A stretch of 38,068 bases of DNA from CAYJIX01 sp964370375 (GTDB lineage: Bacteria; Desulfobacterota; Desulfovibrionia; Desulfovibrionales; Desulfovibrionaceae). The notes below the pieces were generated by a model that was not told where the DNA came from, searched no databases, and saw only the letters and a program-made list of their open reading frames with translations. The translations under genes and the position numbers were made by a program. Shown one piece after another: positions 16,424-25,886 of this stretch. The DNA lies in NCBI GenBank assembly GCA_964370375.1, contig CAYJIX010000020.1:1-38068 (forward strand). The letters run 5' to 3'. The number at the start of each line of letters is the position of its first letter. Position 1 is the stretch's first letter.

Positions 16424-17701
16424 TTATTTTGACGGTTCAATCACTTCTTGCCCATTCATGTAGGGTTGCAGCACTTTGGGAATCAGAATAGAGCCGTCTT
16501 TTTGCTGATAATTTTCAATAATCGCAACAAGGCTCCGTCCTGTAGGCAGGCCAGACCCGTTCAAGGTGTGCAAGAAGGCAGCTTTACCGCCGTTTGCAGG
16601 TTTAAAACGGATATTCGCTCTGCGCGCCTGAAAATCCTCACAATTGGAGCAGGAAGAAATTTCGCGATAGGTTTTTTGCCCGGGCAGCCACACTTCCACG
16701 TCATAGGTTTTTGCAGCGGCAAAACCTGTGTCGCCTGTGCACAACACAATGGTGCGGTACGGCAATTCAAGCTCTTCCAACAGTTTTTCTGCACTGCCGC
16801 ACATGGTTTCAAGGGCGTCGTAGGAGGCGTCAGGGTGAGCAAAGGTCACCATTTCAACCTTGGTGAATTGGTGCTGGCGGATGAGGCCGCGCGTATCTTT
16901 GCCATAGGCTCCTGCTTCAGAGCGAAAACACGGTGTCTGTGAACAATAGAGCAAGGGCAAATCGGCCTCGTTTATAACTTCATCGGCATACAAATTGGTA
17001 ACAGGCACTTCTGATGTGGGGATCAAAAAATAATCCCATTGATCCAATTTGAAAAGGTCTTCTTCAAATTTTGGCAATTGGCCAGTACCTGTCATGGTTT
17101 TACGGTTGACCATGAGCGGCGGCAAAATTTCTGTCCGTCCATTGCGGTTATGAAAATCAAGAAAGAAATTGGCCAATGCACGCTCAAGACGTGCAGCCCA
17201 ACCCCACGACACGGTAAAGCGCGATCCGGCAAGCTTTGCTCCGCGTTCAAAATCAAGCCCTTTTAAGGCAACGCCGATATCCCAGTGTTCACGAACAGGA
17301 AAATCAAAATCCCTTGGTGTTCCGTTGCGGCGCACTTCCACATTGCTTGTTTCATCTTTACCCATGGGCACAGAGTCATGAAGGATGTTGGGAATGGTTA
17401 GCATCCAGTCGTTCAGCTCTTGCTTGATCGTTTCTGTGGAGGTGTCAAGAAAGCTGATACGTGAAGAAAGCCGGCTTAATTCCTCCAGCAAAGCTGTGGC
17501 ATCTTCCCCTGCTTTTTTACGGCGTGCCACCTCACCTGAAGCGCGATTGCGTTCGCTTTTTAAGGTTTCCACCTCTGCCAGCAACGCGCGACGTTTTGTA
17601 TCAAGTTCTTCAAACGTAGCCATGCTTATGGCAGAACCGCGCCGCTCAAGGGCTGCAGCTACAAGTTCGGGATTTTTTTGCAACACTTTCAGGTCCAACA
17701 T
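16424..17701 (-). CDS. serS: Seryl-tRNA synthetase
   Basis: A 425-residue class II synthetase. The N-terminal long helical hairpin (about 30-100, rich in Glu, Arg and Lys) binds the long variable arm of tRNA-Ser. The catalytic domain has TSEVPVTNL and the motif-2 stretch FRSEAGAYGKDTRGLIRQHQ. Motif 3 is in the ending GSGLPTGRSLVAIIENYQ. It attaches serine to tRNA-Ser. The ATG at 17701 is chosen for the GAAGGAG site seven bases upstream; an in-frame start at 17716 would lie before that site. It is the first gene of a serS-der unit and is divergent from proS. Confidence 0.97.
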   Translation of the reverse strand: MLDLKVLQKNPELVAAALERRGSAISMATFEELDTKRRALLAEVETLKSERNRASGEVARRKKAGEDATALLEELSRLSSRISFLDTSTETIKQELNDWMLTIPNILHDSVPMGKDETSNVEVRRNGTPRDFDFPVREHWDIGVALKGLDFERGAKLAGSRFTVSWGWAARLERALANFFLDFHNRNGRTEILPPLMVNRKTMTGTGQLPKFEEDLFKLDQWDYFLIPTSEVPVTNLYADEVINEADLPLLYCSQTPCFRSEAGAYGKDTRGLIRQHQFTKVEMVTFAHPDASYDALETMCGSAEKLLEELELPYRTIVLCTGDTGFAAAKTYDVEVWLPGQKTYREISSCSNCEDFQARRANIRFKPANGGKAAFLHTLNGSGLPTGRSLVAIIENYQQKDGSILIPKVLQPYMNGQEVIEPSK

Positions 17702-17979
17702 GCCAAACTCCTTCAATATATCCTAAATAGTTTTATGCATTTTTGTATCAGGGCATGAACGGTTTTGCCCATCGCAAGAGGATATTTTGTAACATACAAT
17801 GAAAAATTCATAAAAGCAGAATACTCTATAGTACCTGCCGTATGGCGTGCTCGTCAAGGTGCCTGCATGGTACACCATAGTAGCAATTGCATCATGACGC
17901 AAAAAAGGCTATTGTCGCCACGTCATGCTGACGTAATGACATTCTACCAAAACCCTATAAGTAGCTTTGAGGTGTACAC

Positions 17980-19710
17980 ATGCGCTGGAGCAGATTTTAT
18001 ATTCCCACTCTGAAAGAGGCTCCCGGTGATGCCGAAATCATAAGCCATAAATTGCTTATCCGTGCCGGCATGATCCGTAAACTCACATCAGGCATTTATA
18101 CTTGGCTCCCCCTTGGTTTGCGCACACTCAATAAAGCAGCAAACATAGTACGTAAAGAAATGGACGCCGCCGGAGCACAAGAAATCCTTATGCCCACGGT
18201 TCAGCCAGGCGATTTATGGCGCGAATCAGGCCGATGGGAACAGTACGGGCGCGAATTGTTACGCTTTGTGGATAGGCACGACCGCGAATATTGCCTTGGC
18301 CCCACCCACGAAGAAGTAGTGACCGACCTTGTGCGCGGTGAAGTTTGCTCCTACAGGCAGCTCCCTGTCAATCTGTACCAAATTCAAGGAAAATTTCGTG
18401 ATGAAATCCGCCCGCGTTTTGGCCTTATGCGTGGACGTGAATTTTTAATGAAAGACGGCTATTCCTTTGACCGTGACGATGCTGGTGCAAACGAAAGCTA
18501 TAAAAGCATGTTTGAAGCCTATGTGCGTATTTTCTCGCGCATGAGTTTGCGTTTTCGTTCTGTAGAGGCAGATTCAGGCTCCATTGGCGGCTCTTCATCC
18601 CATGAGTTTATGGTGCTTGCCGATACCGGCGAAGATGTGATCGCTTTTTGCAATGACTGCGATTGGTCAGCCAACATAGAACGCGCCGCTGTTTTGCCCA
18701 AGCCTTTTGATGGGGCCATTCCCTCGGGCCAGCCAGAACGGGTTCATACGCCAGACATTCACACCATGGAAGCCTTGGCGTTGTTCATGAAGCTTCCAAC
18801 AACAGCCCTGCTTAAAACCTTACTTTATGCTGTGGATGGCCAGCCTGTGGCGGTCATGGTACGCGGTGACCGTGATGTGAATGAAATCAAGCTCAAAAAC
18901 AGCCTTAACGCAATCACTGTGGAGCTGGCTACGCCTGAACAAGTTGTAGCGTGGACCGGCGCACCTGTGGGCTTTGCAGGACCTGTGGGCCTTGCCAAAG
19001 TATGCCCTGACATACGCCTGCTTGCAGACCATGAGCTACAAGGCAGTACATGGGTTGTCGGTGCCAATGAAAACGATGCGCACCTTCAAAACGTACATCT
19101 TGTTCGCGATGTGGCGGATGTGAGCTTTGTGGATCTGCGCTCCATTACCGAGGAAGACCCCTGCCCTGTGTGCCACGGCCGCGTCTCTTTAACCCGCGGC
19201 ATTGAAGTGGGGCACGTGTTTAAACTTGGGACTAAATATTCTCAGGCCATGAACGCCACCTTCCTTGACGATAAAGGCAAAGAGCAAGTCATGGTCATGG
19301 GCTGCTATGGCATTGGTGTTTCACGTGTTGTTGCGGCCTGTATTGAGCAAAACAACGATGGCGACGGCATTGTTTTTCCGCCGCCCCTTGCACCGTTTGA
19401 AGTGCTATTGTTAAACCTTGATCCAAAAGATGCTCAAGTAAGCCAAGCGGCAAACGAAATCTATACCTGCCTACAAGCCAAGGGATTGGACGTGCTGCTT
19501 GACGACCGTGAAGAGCGTCCCGGCGTAAAATTCAAAGACGCCGACCTTATCGGTATCCCCATGCAGATTGTCCTTGGGGGGAAAAGCCTTGCCAAGGGCG
19601 TAGTGGAAGTAAAAAACCGCAAAACAGGCGAAAAAACAACGTTGTCTATCGCAAACTTTGCCGAAGAATACGCAGCTTGGCAGGAAAAGGTGTACCAAAG
19701 CTGGAACTAG
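17980..19710 (+). CDS. proS: Prolyl-tRNA synthetase, bacterial type
   Basis: A 576-residue class II synthetase of the bacterial form, with a YbaK-like editing insertion (about 230-380) between motifs 2 and 3. Motif 1 lies in the N-terminal region, TSGIYTWLPLGLR. Motif 2 is near FRDEIRPRFGLMRGREFLMK. Motif 3 is in the stretch MGCYGIGVSRVVAA. The C-terminal anticodon-binding domain follows (EVLLLNLDPKDA onward, including DDREERPGVKF). It attaches proline to tRNA-Pro, and the insertion hydrolyses mischarged alanyl-tRNA. The ATG at 17980 has a GAGGTG site. It is eight bases ahead of xseA, so the two are one transcript. Confidence 0.97.
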   Translation: MRWSRFYIPTLKEAPGDAEIISHKLLIRAGMIRKLTSGIYTWLPLGLRTLNKAANIVRKEMDAAGAQEILMPTVQPGDLWRESGRWEQYGRELLRFVDRHDREYCLGPTHEEVVTDLVRGEVCSYRQLPVNLYQIQGKFRDEIRPRFGLMRGREFLMKDGYSFDRDDAGANESYKSMFEAYVRIFSRMSLRFRSVEADSGSIGGSSSHEFMVLADTGEDVIAFCNDCDWSANIERAAVLPKPFDGAIPSGQPERVHTPDIHTMEALALFMKLPTTALLKTLLYAVDGQPVAVMVRGDRDVNEIKLKNSLNAITVELATPEQVVAWTGAPVGFAGPVGLAKVCPDIRLLADHELQGSTWVVGANENDAHLQNVHLVRDVADVSFVDLRSITEEDPCPVCHGRVSLTRGIEVGHVFKLGTKYSQAMNATFLDDKGKEQVMVMGCYGIGVSRVVAACIEQNNDGDGIVFPPPLAPFEVLLLNLDPKDAQVSQAANEIYTCLQAKGLDVLLDDREERPGVKFKDADLIGIPMQIVLGGKSLAKGVVEVKNRKTGEKTTLSIANFAEEYAAWQEKVYQSWN

Positions 19711-19718
19711 ATAACGTC

Positions 19719-21035
19719 ATGTCCATAGTATACTCTGTCCGCGACTTAACAGAACGTTTACGCCTCACCATTGAGGGGGCCTTTCCGTATGTCTGGGTTA
19801 CGGGTGAAGTCACCAATGTGGCGCGTCCCTCCTCAGGGCATGTGTATTTTTCCTTAAAAGATCAAGAAGCCCAATTGCACTGCGTGTGGTTTCGCAGCCA
19901 GCAACGCAATGACGAAGCCTTTGATCCACTTACGGGCGAAGTGTTTGACGATGGGCCGCGTCCAAGCGTGGCCAAAAGCCTAAAGGACGGGCAACAAATC
20001 GTTTGCGCAGGGCGTCTAGGGGTGTACCCTTTACGCGGCAATTATCAGCTTTATGTAGAAATAGCCCAGCTTAGCGGTCAAGGACAGCTCCATCTCGCCT
20101 TTGAAAAGCTTAAAAAGGAGCTTGCAAGCCGCGGCTGGTTCTCCCTTGATCGCAAACGCCCTTTGCCCAAAAACCCATGTCGTGTGGCTGTTGTCACCGC
20201 GCCCACAGGGGCTGCCATTCATGATTTTATTCGTGTGGCACAAATGCGGGGGAGCGGTGCTGATATACGAATCTACCCAAGCCTTGTACAAGGGAGCGAT
20301 GCACCTCAAGAACTTGTTAAAGCCATAAAACAGGCACAAGATGATGCCTGGGCAGACGTTGTGGTTCTGATTCGCGGCGGCGGATCACTGGAAGATTTAT
20401 GGGCCTTTAATGTTGAACAGGTGGTGGAGGCGGTGGTCACATCACGCCTGCCGGTACTTACAGGCATTGGGCATGAGGTGGATACGTCCCTTGCTGACCT
20501 TGCAGCAGACAGCCGTGCAGCAACCCCAAGCCATGCAGCGCAGTGTTTATGGCCTGAACGTGCCAGCCAGATACAACGCATAGACGAATTTGAACTCAAT
20601 TTGAACCGACACATCCAGCGGCGGTTGGAACGACATTCAGAACGTTTGGAATCTGCCACACGGGCCCTTGGTTGGCTTGCGCCGCTGCAACGCCTTGAAC
20701 GCTTGGGGGACACGCATCTTCGCTTGCATACTCGTTTGGTGCAAAGCATGGGAGATTCTCGCTTTACACTGCCGCTACAGCAAACCGAGCACCTGCACAA
20801 ACGCCTTGGGCAAGGCATGGTTCAGCACATGGACAAGCTTGAACGGCAGTATGAACGAGCAAGCTTGCTCCTTGAAGGCGCAAATCCTGCGCGCCCTCTT
20901 GATCGTGGATTTGCCTTGGTGTCTGACCAAAAAAACAGGATTATTCGTTCAGTGCAGGCAGTAAAGCCCGGAGAGCGCGTTCATATTCGCGTTCAAGATG
21001 GCAGTATGGCTGCCACGGTACTGGGTGAAGAATAA
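19719..21035 (+). CDS. xseA: Exodeoxyribonuclease VII large subunit
   Basis: A 438-residue protein. It has an N-terminal OB-fold (YVWVTGEVTNVARPSSGHVY, about 20-110) and a catalytic domain with RGGGSLEDLWAFN and TGIGHEVDTSLADLAADSRAATPS. A long helical region (about 280-400) binds the small subunits, and the C-terminus holds the GFALVSD strand. With XseB it degrades single-stranded DNA in both directions and acts in mismatch repair and recombination. It begins eight bases after proS; an in-frame TTG at 19677 would overlap proS and lacks support. The gene for the small subunit does not follow here. Confidence 0.95.
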   Translation: MSIVYSVRDLTERLRLTIEGAFPYVWVTGEVTNVARPSSGHVYFSLKDQEAQLHCVWFRSQQRNDEAFDPLTGEVFDDGPRPSVAKSLKDGQQIVCAGRLGVYPLRGNYQLYVEIAQLSGQGQLHLAFEKLKKELASRGWFSLDRKRPLPKNPCRVAVVTAPTGAAIHDFIRVAQMRGSGADIRIYPSLVQGSDAPQELVKAIKQAQDDAWADVVVLIRGGGSLEDLWAFNVEQVVEAVVTSRLPVLTGIGHEVDTSLADLAADSRAATPSHAAQCLWPERASQIQRIDEFELNLNRHIQRRLERHSERLESATRALGWLAPLQRLERLGDTHLRLHTRLVQSMGDSRFTLPLQQTEHLHKRLGQGMVQHMDKLERQYERASLLLEGANPARPLDRGFALVSDQKNRIIRSVQAVKPGERVHIRVQDGSMAATVLGEE

Positions 21036-21177
21036 GTCTTTATCAGCTTGTCTCAACAATGGCATCGCGCTACCCATGATACCCGTGCTACTCGTTTTTC
21101 CTGCTTTTCTAAAGGTAAAAATTACCAGCACGCACAACATATTTCAGATAAACAGCTATAAAAACCCTACATAAGGA

Positions 21178-22033
21178 ATTAGTAAAACGCCAAATCCATT
21201 CACGAAAAATATATCTGGTTCAGGATATGATGACTTGCGAGGAATCGTGGTAAATTACGGATATGATTTTTTTGATAATTTTAACCTCACCATATACAAC
21301 AACAAAGTCAAATGGCACGGACAAGTTGGCTATTTTGCAGGAATTGCACGAGAAGTCATTCCTCAAATATCTAANNNNNNNNNNNNNNNNNNNNNNNNNN
21401 NNNNNNNNNNNNNNNNNNNNNNNNNNNNNNNNNNNNNNNNNNNNNNNNNNNNNNNNNNNNNNNNNNNNNNNNNNGACAAGTTGGCTATTTTGCAGGAATT
21501 GCACGAGAAGTCATTCCTCAAATATCTAACATTGCAGAAGGCATTTATTTGATATAAGCTCCCCAGGTATTCTATTAAATATTCATGGTGATATTTTTTC
21601 AGTAAATGCACCCAGCACCATGTATCCTCATGCCGAACTTACACCGGATGCAGACATGTTACCGCTTATTACTAAAAATTTTGAAGAAAGAAATCTATTA
21701 CCAAACTATGGTTTTACCACTGAGATATCAAAACTACCGGAAGATATACTTGCACGGCAAGAACTTACGGGAAAAACCATCGCTTTTACCTCAGCTCATG
21801 GCAGCATAAACATTACTTTTGACGCATCCCAAATGCATTTTCAACGTGGTACGACAACGACTACGTTTATGACAACAGCCACAAAAATTGCTGATGATAT
21901 TTATTTCATATCTTGGGAAAGTGATAATTTCAGAGGACATATCGTTTGCAACCTTTCAACAATGCAAGGATTTCAGCACCTCTTGCCCTCTGGAGAACGA
22001 AAAGAAGAAATATGTAAAGCAACCTATGCATAA
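21178..22033 (+). pseudogene. Broken two-domain gene, possibly MoaF/lipocalin-like, with assembly gap
   Basis: After removing the N-run and one of its two identical 55-base flanks, one frame reads ISKTPNPFTKNISG, then GYDFFDNFNLTIYNNKVKWH and PQISNIAEGIYLI, and stops at 21554-21556. The next frame continues DISSPGILLNIHG through MYPHAELTPDADM to the stop at 22033. A one-base gain in the T-run near 21548-21550 would give GIYFDISSPG and a single protein of about 250 residues. No start codon is visible. Two similar beta-rich halves (NLTIYNNKVKWHG near the start; INITFDASQMHFQRG and DDIYFISWESDNFRG near the end) suggest a twin lipocalin-like protein such as MoaF; that is a guess. AT-rich, with no obvious ribosome site. 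Confidence 0.5.
21375..21474. other. Assembly gap (100 N)
   Basis: Exactly 100 undefined bases. The 55 bases before it (21320-21374) and the 55 after it (21475-21529) are identical, so the gap probably has no real extra content: two contig ends sharing an overlap were joined with a placeholder. Confidence 0.98.
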
Positions 22034-22071
22034 TTTTTTGCCACAACGTACCCTTTTGTGGCGAAGGTTAT

Positions 22072-22224
22072 ATGCAGACAAGCATAGCTCTTAAAAACGA
22101 TCGATTACAAAACGATGAAACAAGTGAATATTTTAAATTAAAACCATTTTTAAACGGACTTTTAGAACAGGCTTTTATACAATCATCGCCGCACAAGCCA
22201 AGGCGCGATAAGTCGTGCTATTAA
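22072..22224 (+). CDS. Possible small protein of 50 residues
   Basis: An open frame from ATG at 22072 with GAAGG about six bases upstream. It encodes a 50-residue hydrophilic protein starting MQTSIALKNDRLQNDE and ending RRDKSCY. It follows the broken two-domain gene and overlaps the 3' end of murJ on the opposite strand by 42 bases. No family is recognised. The ribosome-site-like spacing is the only positive evidence, so chance is a real possibility. Confidence 0.22.
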   Translation: MQTSIALKNDRLQNDETSEYFKLKPFLNGLLEQAFIQSSPHKPRRDKSCY

Positions 22225-23733
22225 AAGGTAGCTGCACGCAAAAAGGCAAGCCCCCACGCCAATCTGCACGCCATAGTTTATGATAGATTGCATAACAGGC
22301 ATGGCAAAAAACGTGGGCACAGGGGGGAGCAAGGCAAGAATTTGGCCTGTTGCATATGCAGAAATACCGGCTATTGCCATGCCGGACAGCACCGGTTTAA
22401 CAAGCCCCACAAAAGGCGCGTTGCCGTGTTTTTTGTACCAACACAAGCAAAGGATTAGCGTATACACAAAGAGGGACACCGTGGTAACCACGGCCACGCC
22501 CAAAGCTTGCCATTTCTCCACAGCCCATACATACATAGGTATGGCGGCAAAGGTAGCCAATGACCCCATAATGGCAGGAGTAAGGGTATTTTGCCGCGCA
22601 TAAAAGGCCCTTCCCATAAGCTGCTGCACCGCCCAAAAAGGCACAGCAAGCAACATTGCCTGCAAAAGCGGTGTGGCAGCAATAGTATGGGCAGCCCCAA
22701 ATTGACCACCTTCAAAAATAAAGCCCAAAATAGGTGCGGAAAGCGCGAACATAAGCCCCGTTAAGGGCAGCACCACCAACAAGGTGTTATGGAGCGCACT
22801 TTGCAAGGTGGCGTTGAACCGTGCCTCGTCATTGTTTGCCATGAGCGCGGCAAGAAAAGGATAGGAAGCAATCCCGGCAGCCTGTGCCACAACGCCCACA
22901 GGCACAAGCATGATCCGCCGTGCAAAATTGAGCAAGCTTACAGCGCCATCTCCAGCAAGAGAGCCAAAAATCCGCACAAATTGTTCGTCAAGCACCACCA
23001 CAGATTGCCCCAGCATGAGCGGCAAGGCAAGGATCAAAAAACGGCCCATAAGCGGATGTTTCAGGCTAAGCCGTACCTGAAAATCCCCTTTGCACACCGC
23101 CAGCAAAGGCAAAACAAAGGCTCCCAAGAACGCCCCAAGCAAAACGCCCCAGCAAAAACCCTCCATGCCATATTCAGGAGATACAAAGCCAAACAACACA
23201 CCACCCGCAATGATACAGCCATTATAGATCAAAGGCATAAGTGCAGGCACGGTGAATTGTTTACGAATATATAAAAGGGCAGAAAGGCAGGCTCCAAGTA
23301 AGAAAAAAATCTGGCTTGGCAAAATGATCCGCAAAAATAAGGTGAGGCGTTCTGTTTGCAGCGCATCAAAGCCCGGCGCAATGGCAACAGAAAGTTCAGG
23401 AGCTGCCACAAAGGCTATCAAGGTTAGCGCCCCTATGGCCAGTCCTGCCCATAGCAATACCGTGGAAAAAAACCGCCATCCATCAGAAACGTCTTCTTCA
23501 AAGCGTTTGGCAAGCAAGGGGATAAGTGTGATGGACACATAGCCACCTGCCAGAAGGTAATTGATAAAATCAGGGATAACAAAGGCTGTAAAATAAACAT
23601 CGGCCTCAGGACTTGCCCCGTACTGCCACGAGATGACCTTATCACGCACAAGGCCCATGATGCGTGACAAAAAGACACTCCCCCCCATAATAAGGGCAGC
23701 AATCCCCATGGTATGCACGCGGTTTAGCTTCAT
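22183..23733 (-). CDS. murJ: Lipid II flippase MurJ
   Basis: A 516-residue integral membrane protein of the MviN/MurJ family, with about 14 hydrophobic helices along its whole length. Family landmarks are SVFLSRIMGLVRDKVIS near the N-terminus, with the conserved Arg pair in helix 1, then ADVYFTAFVIPDFINYLLAGG, and GRAFYARQNTLTPAIMG in the second half. It moves lipid II across the inner membrane for peptidoglycan synthesis. The ATG at 23733 has AAAGG upstream; an ATG eight codons later is possible. It follows speA on the same strand, across the palindromic element at 23757-23941. Confidence 0.94.
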   Translation of the reverse strand: MKLNRVHTMGIAALIMGGSVFLSRIMGLVRDKVISWQYGASPEADVYFTAFVIPDFINYLLAGGYVSITLIPLLAKRFEEDVSDGWRFFSTVLLWAGLAIGALTLIAFVAAPELSVAIAPGFDALQTERLTLFLRIILPSQIFFLLGACLSALLYIRKQFTVPALMPLIYNGCIIAGGVLFGFVSPEYGMEGFCWGVLLGAFLGAFVLPLLAVCKGDFQVRLSLKHPLMGRFLILALPLMLGQSVVVLDEQFVRIFGSLAGDGAVSLLNFARRIMLVPVGVVAQAAGIASYPFLAALMANNDEARFNATLQSALHNTLLVVLPLTGLMFALSAPILGFIFEGGQFGAAHTIAATPLLQAMLLAVPFWAVQQLMGRAFYARQNTLTPAIMGSLATFAAIPMYVWAVEKWQALGVAVVTTVSLFVYTLILCLCWYKKHGNAPFVGLVKPVLSGMAIAGISAYATGQILALLPPVPTFFAMPVMQSIINYGVQIGVGACLFACSYLLIARLIAPWLVRR

Positions 23734-23756
23734 GGACAGGCCTTTGCAGTGATGTT

Positions 23757-23941
23757 CAAAAAGTGCCGGAGGCGTGGCTAGCGAAAGTCTTTCAACCTGT
23801 CGCTAGGGACAGGCTGCCCCAAAAGTGCCGGAGGCGCGGCAAGCGAAGTTTTTTCTTCCGGCATAGGACTCTTCGGTCCATGCCGAAAGAAAAAACAAGC
23901 TTAACAAAGCATACGGTGCTTTTGGAGCAGCCTGTTAGCGT
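23757..23941. repeat. MITE/REP-like palindromic repeat element between speA and murJ
   Basis: A nested repeat structure. The core (23801-23932) is bounded by inverted ends: CAGGCTGCCCCAAAAGTGCC on the plus strand and, inverted, GGTGCTTTTGGAGCAGCCTG. Inside is a long hairpin whose arms start GTTTTTTCTTCCGGCATAGG and end CCATGCCGAAAGAAAAAAC, with a TCTTCG loop. A second copy of AAAAGTGCCGGAGGCG lies 62 bases to the left (23759 and 23821), and CTAGCGA/TCGCTAG add a further short inverted repeat. The right end includes the stop codon of speA. A related palindrome lies at the end of cydB. It does not have the form of a normal terminator. Confidence 0.72.
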
Positions 23942-25854
23942 TCAAAATAGGTATACCCCCGCATCCCATCCTCAAAGGTCTGCAAAATCTTGTACCTTTC
24001 AGCAGGAGTGATCCGTTTTTCACGCACAGCCCGTTCAGCCGTCACACGCAAATCTTCAAGCATACGCCGTGGGTCATATTCCACATAATTAAGGATATCA
24101 GAAACGGAATCCCCTCGAATTTCACAAACATATTGATAGGAACCGTCCTCACTCACGCGGATGGACACCACATTGGTATCGCCCAACAGGTTGTGCAGAT
24201 CGCCCAAGGTTTCCTGATAGGCTCCTACCAAAAATACGCCCAAATAATATTCATCCCCTTCTTTTAAAGGATGCAAATCAAGGGTATTTTTCACGCCTTG
24301 TGGATCGATAAAATGCTTGATACAGCCATCGCTGTCACAGGTAATATCCGTCACAATGCCTTGCCGTGAAGGACATTCATTAAGCCTATGCACAGGCATG
24401 ATGGGGAAAAGCTGATCAATGGCCCAAGCATCAGGCAAGGACTGGAATACGCTAAAGTTGCCGTAATAAATATCTGCCAAGGATGCATCAATTTCCGTCA
24501 TATCCTTGGGTATGTGTTTAAGTTTGGATTTTTCCTGTGCTATGCGTTTGATAATAGCCCAAAAATAGCGGTCAGCCAAAGTGCGCTGACGAAGCGAAGC
24601 ACGCCCTGTGATAAAGAGCTGGCGCATTTCATCACGGTAATAAATGGCATCATTATAGCATTCTTGCAAATTGCGCACATTAAGGCCGGCTAAAGCTTCG
24701 CGCAGATTGCGTACGGGCTCTGGTGTGTCTTCGTCCAACTCTTCAGGCAAAACGCCCACTTCCACTGTGCTGACATCAAGGACATTGAACAGCAAAATGG
24801 AATAATACGCCACAGTGGCGCGCCCTGATTCAGTCACAATATGAGGGTGCTCGATGTCAAGATCGTCAAGGATAGTCATGACCGCTTCCACAACGTCTGT
24901 GCAATATTCGTCAATGGTATAGTTACGGCTGTTCACAAAATTGGTATGCGACCCATCATAGTCAACGGCAAGACCGCCGCCAAGGTCAAGATACCCCATG
25001 GCTGCTCCTTCCTGCACAAGGCCTGCATAGACCCTTGTGCTTTCCATCACGGCGGTACGGATATCGCGGATATTTGGGATTTGCGATCCTAAATGATAAT
25101 GCAAAAGCACCAAGCAATCCAGCATATCCTGCTGGCGAAGCGTATCCACAACATCCACAATTTGTGAAATGGTCAGGCCAAAGGTAGAGCGCTCTCCGCC
25201 TGACCCTGCCCAATGACCGCTTCCGCGTGTGATAAGCTTTACCCTAACCCCAAGCCGTGGACGCACGCCAAGCACCTTGGCCCGTTCTAAAATCAAATCA
25301 AGCTCGCCAGGCATCTCAATAACAAAGATACAATTGACCCCCATGCGCAGAGCTGACAAACCAAGGTCGATAAATTCTTCATCCTTATAGCCGTTGCAGA
25401 TAAGGCAGGCTTTGGGATCGCGCAATTGCGCTACAGCGGCGATGAGTTCTGCTTTAGAGCCAACTTCAAGTCCATGATGGTATTTTTGCCCAAATTGGAT
25501 GATTTTTTCAACAGTATGTTGTTGCTGATTCACCTTGATGGGAAAAACACCACGATAATCGCCTTTATATTGCAATTTTTTTATGGCTTTAGAAAAGGAT
25601 CCGTACAAATGATTGATTTGTGAATCCAGAATATTTTCAATACGTAACAGCACAGGCATGCCGTAACCACGATCTTGCATGCCGCGGATAATTTCAGGAA
25701 CGCTGATGGTCACCCCTTTGTTTTGCCCAAAAGGATACACCACCACATCCCCGTCAGGGGATACGCCAAAATACCCTGCTCCCCAGTTGCGGATACCATA
25801 AAGCTCTGTAGAATCTTCTACGCGCCATTGTTGAAGACTTTGTTTTGTTGCCAC
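23935..25854 (-). CDS. speA: Biosynthetic arginine decarboxylase
   Basis: A 639-residue PLP enzyme of the alanine-racemase fold type, usual length for SpeA. The PLP lysine lies in GVFPIKVNQQ near residue 107. Family segments include GLEVGSKAELIAAVAQL, CNGYKDEEFIDL, the glycine-rich phosphate site YLDLGGGLAVDYDGS, and CDSDGCI with the substrate-contacting Cys near residue 510. It converts arginine to agmatine, the first step of putrescine and spermidine synthesis. I chose the GTG at 25854 because GAGGT sits eight bases upstream; a TTG at 25872 is less likely. It is 32 bases after cobA-hemD on the same strand, so probably in one transcript. Its stop codon falls in the palindromic element. Confidence 0.95.
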   Translation of the reverse strand: MATKQSLQQWRVEDSTELYGIRNWGAGYFGVSPDGDVVVYPFGQNKGVTISVPEIIRGMQDRGYGMPVLLRIENILDSQINHLYGSFSKAIKKLQYKGDYRGVFPIKVNQQQHTVEKIIQFGQKYHHGLEVGSKAELIAAVAQLRDPKACLICNGYKDEEFIDLGLSALRMGVNCIFVIEMPGELDLILERAKVLGVRPRLGVRVKLITRGSGHWAGSGGERSTFGLTISQIVDVVDTLRQQDMLDCLVLLHYHLGSQIPNIRDIRTAVMESTRVYAGLVQEGAAMGYLDLGGGLAVDYDGSHTNFVNSRNYTIDEYCTDVVEAVMTILDDLDIEHPHIVTESGRATVAYYSILLFNVLDVSTVEVGVLPEELDEDTPEPVRNLREALAGLNVRNLQECYNDAIYYRDEMRQLFITGRASLRQRTLADRYFWAIIKRIAQEKSKLKHIPKDMTEIDASLADIYYGNFSVFQSLPDAWAIDQLFPIMPVHRLNECPSRQGIVTDITCDSDGCIKHFIDPQGVKNTLDLHPLKEGDEYYLGVFLVGAYQETLGDLHNLLGDTNVVSIRVSEDGSYQYVCEIRGDSVSDILNYVEYDPRRMLEDLRVTAERAVREKRITPAERYKILQTFEDGMRGYTYFER

Positions 25855-25886
25855 AAGAATAACCTCGTACAATTAAGGGATTTGCC

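Noticed and set aside
21320..21529. A true tandem duplication of 55 bases
   Set aside because: The copies abut a 100-N placeholder exactly on both sides, which fits contig overlap much better than biology.
23843..23897. Ordinary rho-independent terminator after speA
   Set aside because: The hairpin is long and stable, but the bases after it are A-rich on both strands, with no T-run.
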